DNA of 64,000 nt, from positions 1,674,001 through 1,738,000 of the forward strand of contig JAVHJL010000001.1 of NCBI GenBank assembly GCA_036971715.1, given 5' to 3'. This DNA comes from Arthrobotrys musiformis (Eukaryota; Ascomycota; Orbiliomycetes; Orbiliales; Orbiliaceae). Below the pieces are notes generated by a model. That model did no database searches. It was not told the origin of the DNA and was given only the letters and a program-made list of their open reading frames with translations. Numbering within the stretch: the first letter of the stretch is position 1; every line of letters begins with the position of its first letter. The position numbers were made by a program, and so were the translations under genes. This document shows, piece after piece, positions 1 to 12,373 of this stretch.

Positions 1-307
1 ATAACGTAGCATGTAGCTCGCGATTCCACTGGAATTTCGGCCATCGCATACATGCGCGACCTGCATCAATATTAGGTGCACATATATGTGCATAGGAATT
101 CCTGGTTCAGAATTTATAGCATCTCAGCCCAGTTCCTTCCAGCCGAAACATAATTGGCCAATTGCATTGGTGCATCGATATCTATTTGATATCGTCCAAC
201 ATTTGAAAAACGCCACAGCTAGTTGCAACGTTACTCTCTGTATACCCCGCCCCCCCAAAAAACATAATAGTCGTCTACCACGAAATCGCATCAGACCCAC
301 GATATCG

Positions 308-2192
308 ATGGCGACATTTCAGCAACTTCCTTGCGAATTGTTATCTCACATACTGTCTTATGTAGGTTCGCTGTCGGATTTCATGTAGTCTCTCTCATGT
401 AGAATATAATAATCCGAACACCTCACTGACTGTAATGTTAACCGATAAGATTGAGAAACCGGCCGATTTGATCAATGTCGCACTCACGTGTAAATGGTTA
501 TATGCGGTCGCCGCTCCTCTGTTTTATGAGAAACTGATTATCGCCATACGTATTGGCTTGCCGCCGAATCTCTGGGATCCGGACTCGATCTTTGCGAAGC
601 TAAAACCGCAATGGATCCAGTACGTCCGACGGATCGATGTCGATTACTACTACGAGGACTCCGAGGACTACCTCAGGCCGTGGTATCTTCACATTCCGGA
701 CCCGGAGCTCGAAACCGGCCGCCCAGCCGATGAGAGGAAGACGAGGGAGTACAAGCAAGTCGGACAGGCTTTGTTTAATGATAATCTTGTCGAGAAATTG
801 ATCACGCGACTTTCTGCGGGTCAATTGAAGGCGTTTAACTTTGATACTAGGTATGCGATGGATGGGCGGTCTGTCGATATCAGCATCGCCACTCTTCGGG
901 CGTTGTGTCAGTATCAGAATACGATATCTCAATTGAAGATTACGCTTAGGGAAGATCTTGCGGATGATTGTACGGTGTATGATTTCCCTTGCCTCAAGTA
1001 CTTCAAATTCGAGCTTCAGGATCGCAGTTCGCCGGAACAGTACCATTGTATCTACGCCCTTTTGAGTAGTTGTCAGAATACTCTGGAGGAATTCCACTGT
1101 CATACGGATATGTTCGATAATCCGTTTGTTGAACTTCCGGTGTCGACGGTTTTCGAGGATGCATACAGCGATTGGAGGAGCTGTGAGAAGTGTAGCCAGC
1201 AGCAGCTTTTGAGGGGGGATCAGAAGGTACTCAACCTTCATCGGCTGAAAGTGTGGAATTGTAAAGAGATGGACCAACCTTTCTTTGAGTTTTGTTTCAA
1301 GAGTGGGATACTACAGTATTCACCTCTTAAGAACTTTTTGACGCAGGATGCGGCGGGGAATGCACTGGGACTGGTTTCTGATTCTTCGAGGTTGAATATT
1401 AACGAACTGTTCCCGTCGCTGGAGAAGCATCCGAATAGTGGACTGGGTTTGCAGAAGTATTTGGAGACTTTCGAAGGGTTATCGAAGATTATTGTTTCTA
1501 GTTTTCACGGGAGGGAGTTTGGAATCGACTGGACTGCCGGATTGAAGCACCATGCGGATTCGCTCAAACAGGTGCATGTGAAGCTCATGGGGAAGAGATT
1601 TCCCGTGAAGGTATTGAAGGAATTAGGCAGGAATTGCAGGGGTCTAGAAGTCTTTGCCTCTGAAATGGAAGACGGACTCGTGAGTATTTATATACCCGAA
1701 GTATCATATGATCATTCCCATCGATACCATCCTGACATTTTTGTGAATCCCTAGCCCGCATGCATTTTCAACAAGGACGCATTCCCAAAGCTGAAATACT
1801 TCCACGACACAACGTATATTGGAAGTCCGGAATGGTTAGATATCCCCCTTCATAGCGAACAATGCCTTAGTTTGTTATACAGCGCTCTCCGGCATGGAAT
1901 CCGGGAGGGGGATTTATCCGAAACCTTGAAGATTGTTTGCTTCGGAATCCGTACCGAGTCTTTGACCCAAAAGATAGTCCAGGGCCATGCGTTTCTCATC
2001 CGACGCAGTGCTATTGAAGGGGAACGAGAAGAGGAGGAGGAAGAAGAAGATCGGGGCAGTCATAGTAACTGGAATGAGGCGGGCGGAGCTTTCGATTTTA
2101 AAAGCCTGGGAATGGATGTTCGAAGGCTCGAGCCACTGGAATATCCAGAGGTTATGGATCGCCTTGGCGGGCATACCGATTTATACCTATGA
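308..2192 (+). CDS. F-box / leucine-rich-repeat-like protein
   Basis: Three exons (308-361, 450-1679, 1755-2192) joined at GTAGGT...TAAG and GTGAGT...CTAG give 573 aa. The N-terminus reads LPCELLSHILSY, and across the first intron continues DLINVALTCKWLY, the classical F-box helices 1-3. This is why I start at 308 and splice early. The rest has no recognisable domain, but its spacing of leucines and WxC/FxC motifs resembles the degenerate LRR-type tails of fungal F-box proteins. A Glu run (EEEEEEE) lies near the C-terminus. Known of the family: F-box proteins bind Skp1 and present substrates to the SCF ubiquitin ligase; the substrate here is unknown. The gene is followed by a T-rich stretch and then the sugar porter on the same strand. 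Confidence 0.75.
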
Positions 2193-2806
2193 CCCTTACT
2201 CCTATTTTTTTTTTTATTTTTTACTTTTTATTTTTTTTCTCTCTCGAAGAAAGACTATTTCTACAAATAAGTGACGTACCAGATATCACATATCACCTTA
2301 TCATGCATTTGCCCCTGGTATCGCAAAATCCAGAATTTATGACCATGGAAAACCATTGGATCGTAGCCGGACGGCCCAGCTGCAGGCCGCAGTGCATTGC
2401 ATGCAGGAAACTTGCATTTTGCATTTCGGCAACGGCAGCGACCAAAGGCGTGTTGCCGTTGGATTTGCTGTTTTGGGTGAGGTTGCACCAAAAGCCCAGC
2501 TACTTAGCCAGAAGCTTGGTGGAGCGCGACCTGCCCCTGATTGTCCGTCCGTAATTATTGCCCAGATGACGACGCGGGACGTTAATTACTGGCGCCCTGG
2601 CTTCATATTACGCTGATTTCTCTCACATTACCATCCTCCAAAACCTCTACTGGGACCCCAATTGCATTGTCCTATCCCGCCACCGATTTATCATATTCCC
2701 GACCTCGTCGATACCAGTACCTTGTATTATCGAACTCGGGTAACTCGAAGGCGGTCCGTTCGCAAAAACAACACCTAAGCTTTAACGGCCACATTGTTCC
2801 AAAACA
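2193..2806. other. intergenic: F-box gene 3' end and sugar-porter promoter
   Basis: A T-rich tract (about 2204-2240) follows the stop codon and probably acts in 3' end formation. The rest is unremarkable sequence upstream of the sugar porter. The short open frames here have no fungal codon character and no recognisable motifs. Confidence 0.5.
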
Positions 2807-4801
2807 ATGGCGATGCCGTCGATTGAAGAAGACGAGATGGAGGATAAGGTGCCCTTGATGTCCGGGCACCCTACGCCGGTGAGAAGCGATATCAAAGAAG
2901 CAGCATTCGAAAACCATCCGGATCCCTGGGGGAAAGGGTATAAGGAACTTTACTGCATCTGTTTGCTGTTATATCTGAGTATGCACCATGCCATCTTCTT
3001 ATCGTAGGCACATTTTGGTCATAGAAGGACAGCTTGGCTAATTGAGCTCAATTGAATCTTTGGTTTAGATTCGACAATGGCTGGGTTTGATGGGAGTTTG
3101 CTTGGGAATATCAATGCTTTGCCCGAATTTCATAATTTCTTTGGGTTGGATAAGCCTGGGATGGAGACTGGTTTGATGTTTTCTTCGGTCCAGGTATACT
3201 CATTGAACATTCTAAAAAGAAGGGTTGATGGGCTGGTGTGCTAATGGGGTTTGGATGTAGATGGGTGGTATGATAGGTGCACTTTTCCTCTGGCTCGCCG
3301 ACTGGAAAGGACGGATCTTTTGCATCAAAACTGGTAGTATCGGTGTGATACTATCTGTCTTTCTACAGGCGAACGCTACTGATGGTATGCAACCTTATCA
3401 ACTTGGTTATCAGTTATGCAAATCTAACGAGGAAATAGTGCACTCATTCATCATCGGACGCTTCGCTCTCGGTTTCTTCTCCACGATCGCATGCAAAGGC
3501 TCGACGATGTTCCTCATTGAAGTTGCGCCTCCGAAATACCGTGGTACGATCGCTGGGATGTATAACACGCTATACTACTTTGGGTCCCTGCTTGCGACGA
3601 CCTCTGTGGTGATATCTCAAAGGGACCACCCGGATACAAACCTTGCATGGCAGCTTCCGATTTGGTACCAAATGATCTGCCCGATACTCGTTACTATTGG
3701 TATTATGTTCGTCCCGGAATCGCCAAGATGGTTAATGGCAAATAATCGAATCGAAGAAGCCCGAGAAATTATCATCAGATTCCATGCAAATGGCGATCCT
3801 ACGCATCCAATTGTCGATTTGGAAGTATCGGAGATGGTGGAGGACCTTAAGAGTTCTGGTGGATTGATGACTGCTGCTAGTTACTTTGATATTAGCACTT
3901 TGTTTAGGACAAAGGGGAGGAGGTACAGAGTTTTCGTGCTGGTTTGCATGAGCTGGTTTGGCCAATTCTCGGGGAATAACGTAGGTCTATTTGCCGCTTC
4001 CGATAAGTGTGGTTTGGATGCAATGCTGACGGAATATCTCAGATCATGTCGTACTACCTCCCTCAAATGGTTACGGATGTTGGAATCACCTCAACACACA
4101 CCAAACTCATTCTCAATGGTATTTATGCTGTCGTCGGATGGATCGCAGCTGCAAGTGGAGCCCGTCTTCACGACGTCTTCGGGCGCCGTAAGATGTTGTT
4201 CGGGTGTACTTGTGGGCTTGTTGTCTGTCTAACAGTCATAACCGCTGCTGCCGGCGTATATGCCCATACGGAGAGCAAGATTATGTCTGGCACGTTGGTG
4301 ATTTGGATATACATCTTCGGTATTGTTTTCGCGCTAGGATACACCAGCATGCAGCCGTACGTAACCCTATCTGATTTTACATATACGCGTCGAGGCTTGG
4401 TATTTGTGAGGAGTCTATATGGCTAACTGAGATTTTCGTTATGTACAGGATATATCCAGCTGAAGTTATGACGAACGATATGAGAGCGAAGGGGATGGCG
4501 CTGTCGTCTTTCACGTCCGGAACCGCTGGCTTCGTAAGTTTTTATTTACTATTTGTGTGGATTATCAGTCGAACTAATGATGTATGTGTAGGTCAATACC
4601 GCTATTGCGCCAGTAGCTATGGCGACGTATGGGTACTGGTTCTATGCGTTCTTCGTGGTGTGGGATATCCTCGAGGCAACGGTCATCTATAAGTACTTCG
4701 TCGAAACCAAAGGACGAACGCTAGAGGAATTAGACGAGGTATTCGAAAGCCCGAATCCCGCCGTTGCCAGTGTGACGAGGAGGAAGACCAGAGGTGCGTA
4801 A
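2807..4801 (+). CDS. MFS sugar porter (hexose/lactose permease-like)
   Basis: Seven exons (2807-2978, 3069-3193, 3261-3384, 3439-3980, 4043-4356, 4449-4533, 4592-4801) give 523 aa, the normal length for a 12-TM fungal sugar porter. Diagnostic motifs: MAGFDGSLLGNINALPEF after TM1, the loop KYRGTIAGMYN, PESPRWLMAN closing the first half, the Q-x3-GNN-like SGNNIMSYY in TM7, and the C-terminal ETKGRTLEELDEVFE signature. It would sit in the plasma membrane and import a sugar, probably by proton symport; the substrate cannot be read from sequence. All six introns are short with GT-AG ends, and every junction keeps the frame. The N-terminal 45 residues are acidic and cytosolic. Confidence 0.93.
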
Positions 4802-5309
4802 AAATCGAAGCTTCCAGGCCCTCCCACACACACCGGAGAAACAAAGAGATATTGATCCTTTGTGAAGCGAGAGATGCAGTTGCAGTTTGAATTTGCGATT
4901 CCTTTTTTTTGCGTTTGCGAGGCGTTTTTCTTTTCATTCCCTTTTCTAGTTTGGGAGCATCGATTTTGTTTTTCTGGTTTTGTTCTCTTAGTTCGGTGGT
5001 TTTCGATTCCGCTTTCTCGGTTTTTGTATTGCACGAAGGCATTTTGCTGTTCCGGGAAGGGGCGTGGGGCTTCATCGTCATTCAGCATCATTATGCATTA
5101 GTATTCTCGCTGTCGCTTTGATTTTTTGAGCGGAGAGGAGTTCTATGGCGTCTTTCTTCTGTTTTGCATCCCACAATATCCATATTCTTCACCAACTATA
5201 GCCATGAGCCGTATCCAAAAAAAAAAAAAAAAAAAATATAAAAAAAAATATAGAATAAAAGTGAGAGAAGAGAGGTATGATGGGGAGGATTGCCGGTGCC
5301 GTCGAAAGA
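4802..5309. other. convergent intergenic region with A20 tract
   Basis: This lies between the 3' ends of the sugar porter (+) and the small membrane protein (-). It holds a 20-nt A run (5217-5236) followed by A/T-rich sequence, likely the shared region of 3' end formation. Open frames on both strands are low complexity (Lys- or Phe-rich) and I do not call them. Confidence 0.5.
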
Positions 5310-5972
5310 TCACGACGATGATGCCAAAACACCCTGGATAATCCCACCAACTCCACCAGCCAACTCTACAGCACCCTTGACAAAGACATTTACCACTCCT
5401 TCCAAGTCGAAGTCGTCCGAATTGCCGCTTACGAAGGTCTGGCTGGACGAGCTGACCACTGGTGCACTGAAGAACATTCTTTCGGCATGCCAAGGCCACC
5501 CACCGTAACTCAATCCAGCCCAGAGGCTTATCAAGACCGTTAAAGCGTTTACACCGACTACGACACCCATCTTCGCCACCCGTTCCGTCTCTTCAAGCCA
5601 TGCTCTTCTCAGAATGTCGTTTGTGAAAATAGGTTTTAGAAGGTAGGCGTGACCTGCCGCCACGCCCAATGAAACGGAACCCAATAGCAAAAACGACGAC
5701 GGATAGTGGTTCCTAGCGGCGAAGAGGCCGATTGATGTCGAGAGGAGGAAGATACCGGAGGATCTTATGGTTGATTGTAGGACCTCTTGGGTTGAGTTTG
5801 TGAATTGGGTGGAGATGAAGAGGTCTGTTGTCGAAGGGTTTGTGGAGCGCAGGATGTGTTTGTGGTAGAGTTGCGGGTTTGTGAGCATCAGGCCGCTTAG
5901 ACCGGTTAGGGAGAGGGCGCCGAGGGTGTAGGTTGCGGTGAAGATGAAGGGGGGGGAGTATGTAGTCGGCAT
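5310..5972 (-). CDS. small integral membrane protein, unknown function
   Basis: A single exon of 220 aa starting MPTTYSPPF. The open frame continues upstream to 6140, but those residues are Pro/Asn/His-rich, and I prefer the internal ATG at 5972 just before the first hydrophobic segment. Four hydrophobic stretches are visible, roughly residues 7-30, 70-95, 100-120 and 145-165. The third and fourth are separated by a charged loop (LRRAWLEETERVAKMG). The last 50 residues are Ser/Gly-rich. I do not recognise a catalytic motif. The topology resembles small fungal proteins of unknown function found in several Pezizomycotina. Two CACGTG boxes lie about 140-160 nt upstream of the start. Confidence 0.7.
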   Translation of the reverse strand: MPTTYSPPFIFTATYTLGALSLTGLSGLMLTNPQLYHKHILRSTNPSTTDLFISTQFTNSTQEVLQSTIRSSGIFLLSTSIGLFAARNHYPSSFLLLGSVSLGVAAGHAYLLKPIFTNDILRRAWLEETERVAKMGVVVGVNALTVLISLWAGLSYGGWPWHAERMFFSAPVVSSSSQTFVSGNSDDFDLEGVVNVFVKGAVELAGGVGGIIQGVLASSS

Positions 5973-6109
5973 CTTGCTTATCTGTGCTTGCTGGTCGAGG
6001 GAAGAAGGATTGTTGTAGATTCGAAGATGGAGGTTGTAGACGGATTGGTGACACAGAATTCGGTGACCAAATTGCTGGTGACACAGATTGGCGGGCGGGG
6101 TTGGCGGAC

Positions 6110-6129
6110 TGTCACGTGACATCCACGTG
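6110..6129. promoter_or_regulatory. palindromic E-box (TGTCACGTGACA) plus second CACGTG
   Basis: A perfect 12-nt palindrome TGTCACGTGACA (6110-6121) is followed 3 nt later by another CACGTG (6124-6129). CACGTG is the known core for bHLH regulators in fungi (Cbf1- and SREBP-type). The position, about 140-160 nt upstream of the 5972 start on the minus strand, fits a promoter element for that gene. That it is used is inference. Confidence 0.5.
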
Positions 6130-6140
6130 GGCCTTGGCAA

Positions 6141-8510
6141 TACTTAAAGTAGCTTAGTCTTGTTACCTTTAATAGCTTTTACCGCTTACTCAGCGCTAAT
6201 GATCCACCTCACTTTTGAAGCAGGCTTTCGATTCGATTCAATTCCCAGCTGCAGATATTTACCCCAGACTTGCATCAGATCCAGGCGCTTGAGGCAAAGC
6301 TCAAGGCTCTAGAATACGTGATGAATTCAGCTTCGAATGCGCCGTCGCAATATGTCGTCTGGAGACACATATGCCTCAATTTCCAAGGTAAATGGTATTG
6401 TAAATGCATTACGATATTCTATTTGTGCATGAATCGAGCCTGGCACGGTTGGGAGCGACTTATCATGATTTCTGACATTCGCTTTTGCAATTTTGTCTCG
6501 AGCCGGCCTCGGCCTCACACTTTGACCTCAACAAACCTCCTGGGCTCATGCAGACGATATCTATGAATTGAACGCGAACGGAGTGTGCATATCCTATACG
6601 ATCCTTAATTTCGCTTTTATTATGCGAGATCTCTGTCGCTTGAGGTCACTAAATGCCTTTTCCTCAGCCGAAATTGGCCGCCTGATGTCGAGGGTACCTT
6701 TTTCTAGACTATGTTGCCTTGTATGGCCTTGCGGTATGCGCATGCACATATGTTGGTTCATTTAACGCCCGCGCTGGTGTCGAAATTGTCGCGTTCGAAC
6801 GAATGTTCCGTCAACCCTGGTCTACCCTGGTCTCGCAGTGCTGCCAGGTCTACCCCTATCGACGATTGGACCGCCTGTCGGGCCTTTTCTTTTCTTTTTC
6901 TTCTTTTTTCCTCTCCTGCTGCAGGAACATTCGGCCTTGCTGCGATTCTCCTGGATTTGGATATTCCAGGCCTATAAAACTTGCTTGATTGGCCAGAAGG
7001 TACTGAAGAATCACGAAATCATCTACGTTTCGACATAATCTTATAATGCCGAACCCTCTTGGGCCGTCCCCGAAATTGAAATTTCGGCCTCGTCAATGCA
7101 TTCGGCAATAACGCACTGAAGTTTAGCCGTAATAGACAGTTTTCTCGCGGGAGCTCTCGATATTCCGAGATCTGAGCGTGGAATTGCGACGCAGCTCATT
7201 CAATTTCTTATCCGGATGAGGTTTTTTTCTCCCATATCATGATAGTTGACAGTACCCTTTCTCGGGGAGATACGACTTTGCGCTCAGTGTTTCTCGCGGA
7301 CTACCGATATAGGAAGGTCATACCATGCTAGAGATCAGAATAAAGGTAATCCGGCTGGGTGTATTACCTCAGATACACAGATCTGAATCGCCGTCCCCAA
7401 CAACTGGATGAGACCACGTGAGTTTTCCAGAATGAAATCATGATTTCAATATGTATTCTTCAGGGGGTGGTATATTTGCCGTTATATTGGTAGCTTTTCA
7501 TCCAAACTAGCTGCCTGGCATTGAGGACAGTGCCTATGTATACGTGATAGCTTACTGCCAGCCGCAGGATAGCCTTGGGGCCGCATGACCGGGGTATGGG
7601 ATGGAGACCGGATGACAATATTCTCAACACGGATCAAAAAAATAACACACGTTTCGCGATCGCGGGCAACGGATATTCAAGAAAAATCTACAACGCTCAG
7701 TTCTTATTCAAATTTTGAGATTCTTGCTTTATTTTATTGTGAAAGCGAGTTTCTACATCTTTTGTAGATAATGTTAAGGCTTCCAAAATTAATTGGCCGT
7801 GTGGGAAATGGTTGGGTTTTTGCGTTGGTACATGGTGCAATTTGAGGTACCTGTCGAGAATGGACAGGTGAGACACTTGCCGTGGTGGCCCCCTTTGAAA
7901 TTACCCAAACAGAAAAAATCATGAAATGGAAAAAAAATAACAATGAAAATGAAAAATATATTAAAAAAACAGAAAAAAGCCGATATCGCGACCGCTGCTC
8001 AGTATTGGGGGCATCCCATCCTCAATATGCATAAGGGGTGAGAAGTGATCTGGGACGTTCGTCGATATGTTATATAAAGCCGTTCGAGGTCCCCAATATC
8101 CTGCATGCCAAAACATATATGGATAGAAGATTCCCTACATATTCTCTATATACCCACTGAACTCCACAGACTACACTTAACTTCGAAAGCAAGGTTCCAG
8201 AATCCTATAAGCGCATAATACCTTAACTACGAGGTCGTCTCGAAGCCAGACTGTGTGCTTGCACCGGGGTGGTTTTGTGTTGACTATAAGGTGCTTTCTT
8301 TTGCTTTACCTACCTCCTCCACCCGCGAGACCACTTTTACCGCTTCCAACACCAATTTCTTTAATTGCCCACTACTCTTTCTTATATTGAAGTTAAAATT
8401 TCAGGAAACCACTTTTTCTTTCTTTTCTTTTTTTCTTTCTTTCTTCTACAAAAAAGCTCCCTTCAGCGGTCAAACCGATCGATCCTACCAGGATTGATCC
8501 ATCGGCCAAA
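6141..8510. other. gene-poor region
   Basis: About 2.4 kb without a gene I can support. A short open frame near 6270 has a heptad-like stretch (IQALEAKLKALEYV) that could be a decayed coiled coil of a Zn-cluster regulator, but nothing around it is coding. From about 7900 the sequence is A-rich. A TATA-like TATATAAA lies at 8071-8078, and CT-rich sequence at 8405-8445 resembles a fungal 5' leader of the 8511 gene. Confidence 0.45.
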
Positions 8511-11500
8511 ATGCCCAATGGCAAGAACAAAACCTCCTTCAAAAGGGACAGACCTGTAACAAGAGCAAGTAGCCGCACAGGTAACAGCGGGTTTACATCC
8601 AAGAACCCGGTTAAAAAAGGTAAATTAGCTATAGGTGCGCTCGTAGAAAAGGTGGGGGGTTTTTACAAGGCTAAAAAAGAAGACCGCGCGCACCGCAAAG
8701 CTGACAAAGCTGAAAAGAAGAGCTGGAAGGCTGCTAAAAAGTTGAAGAAAGATGAAATTAAATCTCGCGCCAACTTTATCAGTCCAAGTCTCAAACCCAG
8801 ACGTGGTAGTTCTGAGGGTTACTCTATGGGCCCATACATGGAAGAATTGACAGAGGAAATAATTCTTCCTGAGGCTAAGCCCGCCCTTCTCGAGCCCGCT
8901 AAGAAATATATCGGCATTGAGGCGTATAAAGCTCACGAGGTTAGCTACAAATTTTCTCGCGACGCCAGCCAACAAGAGAGTTCTCGGTACGATGCAGACT
9001 ATAGCTGCGAAGGTACGTTCTTTCGAATTTGGTCAATTGAGCTTGGTCACTATACCAGCTGCACACACATATATATACGTATATTCTTACTAACGGACTG
9101 CACGAGCTCGAGGTTTAGATCGTTTTTGCTTTGAGCTCGAGGCTCCAATAGAAATTGGATTACCAGGAGAAAAGAACTTTGAGCCAGCGTCTAACGTCGA
9201 TGCTGACTTGAAGCCTGCCTCGGGGCGCCCATGTGTACGCAAGAATGCAAGCCCCGAGGCAGAAACCTTTAAGCCTAGTACGGTACATATCAAAGATGAA
9301 TTTGACAAGGAACAGAGCATAGACGACCCCGAACCCGAAGGAATATTTAATCACCATGGCCAAGGGACTTTGACGCACCAACAAAATCCCCAGTACATAA
9401 GCCCGACGACCCACGACCCCTTCTTTCAACAGGCTACAGCTTCCGAAGCTCGTCTGTCCATACCCCATTGCATAGTAACCGCTATACCTTTTTATAGGCA
9501 GTTCATACCTTCCCAAACTATGAGCTATAGGCTGGACCAACTCGAAAATCGATGCAACAAACAAGTCGAAGCTTTTGTGGGCGATGACCCAAGCCAGTGG
9601 GTAATTGACCCTTCGAAGTTTGGCGACAGACTCCGTTGCCCTTTTGCCGTTTTCGAGGTTGAAGACTGGGCTATGAACTGTTTGCTAGTAAATAGCGGGA
9701 ACCTGAATGGGATCAAGTAAGTGGGCCTTGTTAGTTAGTTATTTATCCGAGCCCCAGCAACGTCTAACCTGCTGCCGCCGAATTATAGACACCATATCCA
9801 AGTTCGCCATCAGAGCTACTCCTTGGAGGTTACGCTATGCAACACTTGGGACCAAATATTGGGTGTTTGTTTCCCCGACACGAAGCCGCTAGGCTCGGAC
9901 CCGTCACCTTGTAGGTCAAAGACCTGGATCCTTCTTACTGATAGCTATTTGGCTCGTTCGTACTCAAATTTGATATGGTTAATTTTAGCGTTCACGGAAC
10001 TGACCTTATGCACCTTCGAAACATATCTAGATTTCGATTTCTTCCTGGTTCGAGAAAGCTTCAGGAGATATTGGTCCTTAAGGTTCAAATCGGAGAACCA
10101 ATCGCTGAAACGTAAGTCAAAGGGCATAGAGATAAATATTGATAAATATCACCAGCCATACTAATAATATTCGATCTTCTAGGTCCAAATATCGATCATC
10201 AAACTGGATTTGATAATGCGATTTCTTCTAGCCCAAACGCCAGGCAAAGATATAATCCCCTACCCAGCACCGATTACGGAACTTCGGAGCAAAGAAATGG
10301 CCGGGACCGCCATATTAGAGATATTCCAGAGGAGTTCTCTTCGTATCAAGCTTTGTTCCATATAAGGCTAAGTCTATATATCGAAAGCGGCTATCTCCAA
10401 CAATCCGATAAAGTCGATGATGAACCGGACACGGTCAAGCTTGAAGAGATCGATAACGAACTTGACAGTGAAACGGACGAAGAGAGTGAGCACGGGGACG
10501 ACGAGAGTGAAGAAACGGAAGACGACAATGGAGACCACCATAGTAACCGTGATGATGATGAAACTGATTATGATGGTGGCTATCGCGATGATAGCGGTCA
10601 TGATCAAGACGCCGGCTACGATCGTAGCGGGGATAATGACGGCAGCGGCGATGATAGTTATGGCGGCGGGGAGGATCAAGGTTACGGCGGAGAAGATCAG
10701 AATGGCGGCGGAGGGAATCAGAGTGGCGACAGGGCTGGAGGTGATGGTGAAGGTCAAAGTGAAGGCGGAGATAGCGAGGATGGGTCAGACGAAGACGAAT
10801 CTGAAGGAAAGCTCACAGCCAAGGATAAAAAAAAGAGCAAGAAAAAGAAGAAGCAGGAGGCAGGGAATAGGAGACCGTCTTGTACCCGGCCCAGGACCCG
10901 GAGATATATAGGCAAGAGGGTCCGCGACCAGATATTTTGTGGACGCGTTGGCTGTCCCCTCCAACGGATCGGAATACCTGAGCATCTATACGACGCAGAA
11001 GGCAAGAAGAATCTATGCCCTCGGAAAGGTCGAGGTCGAAGGTTTAAGGGCGCTCTGAGCCTGCGGCATCTCAGGTGAGTACACAGAGGCCTAGGTCGTG
11101 AATAGAATGCAGATACGGAAAATTTAAGGGCTTACTTAACTCCTTAATAGACAACATATGAAATCACACGATGATATTTTTACCAAAGACCAGCTCAAAC
11201 AGATTAGTTCTGCCCAAGCAACGACATGGGATGATATTTTCGATATATTATTTCCCTCGTGGAGAAATTCAGGTCTCCCAAGACCTTCCCCAAGTAAGTT
11301 ACAACCATGCGTGGCGACCTGTAAACGCTGTAACTTCCCAAGCTAATAAGAGAAAATAGGCTTTGATCCGGACCACCCAGAGAAGGATACGATGTATCAA
11401 ACGTCGATGCATGATCCGAACCTCCTGGAGAGGCTTTACAATATAGTTGCAAATGACACGGCGTGGCAGCGTCCGCCGATTCGATATCAGGTTCCCGACC

Positions 11501-12373
11501 CCGACCCTGGTTGGTCTCCTACCCAGACTGCGCAAACAGTGACTAGTCCTGGTCAACATATGCATCCGGAGCTGTACCAGAATCAAAATTCCGTAGGCGC
11601 ACCTGGTCTCGTAAATCAGACACAGCACGGGTTCTCAGGCGCGCCAAACCAAGACGGTACGCCAATAACAACCCTCCACCCATGAGTCCCTCGCGCTTAA
11701 AAACTAACGTTTTGCAGTAAACAACCAGGGTGCGGATGCGCCTCACCAATTTCAACATAGCTATCGGGCTCCGGATCATCGACCACTTCTCGTTTACGAG
11801 CCAACTCAGTATAGCTTACAGCCGAGTCGAGACCGTATTTCACCACCATCATATCAAGCCCGGGGACAACATGGCTACCGACCTAGGCACGACGTTAATT
11901 CGAATTTGCGGACGACTAACGATGCAAATTTGAACTTCGGATACCCTAGCCCAGTAGACTCTCAAACAGAACCGAAGTTTCGCGAGCTTGAGGCGGTACC
12001 TCCACGCTATTTACAAGGCCAAATCCCGGGAGATGGGAGTCATAATCTAGGGGGCGGGACTACAAACGATGCAATTGATCCCTCTGACTTGGGTGCGCCC
12101 TACGATCCTGGTCTTTCGTACATGGGGAATGACACTAGTTGGTTGGGGCAACCTCCCAACCCAGAGTACGCCCCAAATCGCGGGAGCGCTAATGGTATTT
12201 CCTACACTTTGGGCCCTTCTATGTTTGACTTCGAATGGGAACTTTTCAACGGGAGTATTCCGCCGGACTTATCGATCGGTGAAGCGGGGCACTTCGTGGA
12301 TTATCATGGGATTTACATGAATGGACCCCCCACAGGATACCAAGGGCCCCCAGGGGGGCGAGGTCTAAGTTGA
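8511..12373 (+). CDS. acidic, disordered fungal protein with degenerate C2H2-like block
   Basis: Exons 8511-9012, 9119-9716, 9789-10111, 10183-11074, 11151-11293, 11360-11656 and 11718-12373 give 1136 aa. Order: a Lys/Arg-rich N-terminus (residues about 40-90); a unique middle; a long Asp/Glu/Gly/Ser tract (10430-10800) ending in KKSKKKKK; then a block reading IPEHLYD, SLRHLRQHM and WDDIFDILFPSW...LPRPSP; then a Pro/Gln/Tyr-rich tail. The block matches the order of motifs in a large family of fungal C2H2-like proteins (HLxRxH, a Cys pair, WxxIxxILFP, PSPY), but most zinc ligands are missing. A 78-nt stretch (9911-9988) has donor, branch and acceptor sites and no stop, so it may be spliced or retained. 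The function is unknown; a nuclear role is a guess from the basic tracts. Confidence 0.7.

Noticed and set aside
600..1277. 225-codon frame on the minus strand inside the F-box gene
   Set aside because: Shadow frame; the plus-strand protein has the F-box and splice sites, while the minus frame has no motif.
10374..10757. 127-codon Ile/Val/Thr-rich frame on the minus strand
   Set aside because: Mirror image of the Asp/Glu-rich tract of the 8511-12373 gene; antisense of acidic codons gives false hydrophobic frames.
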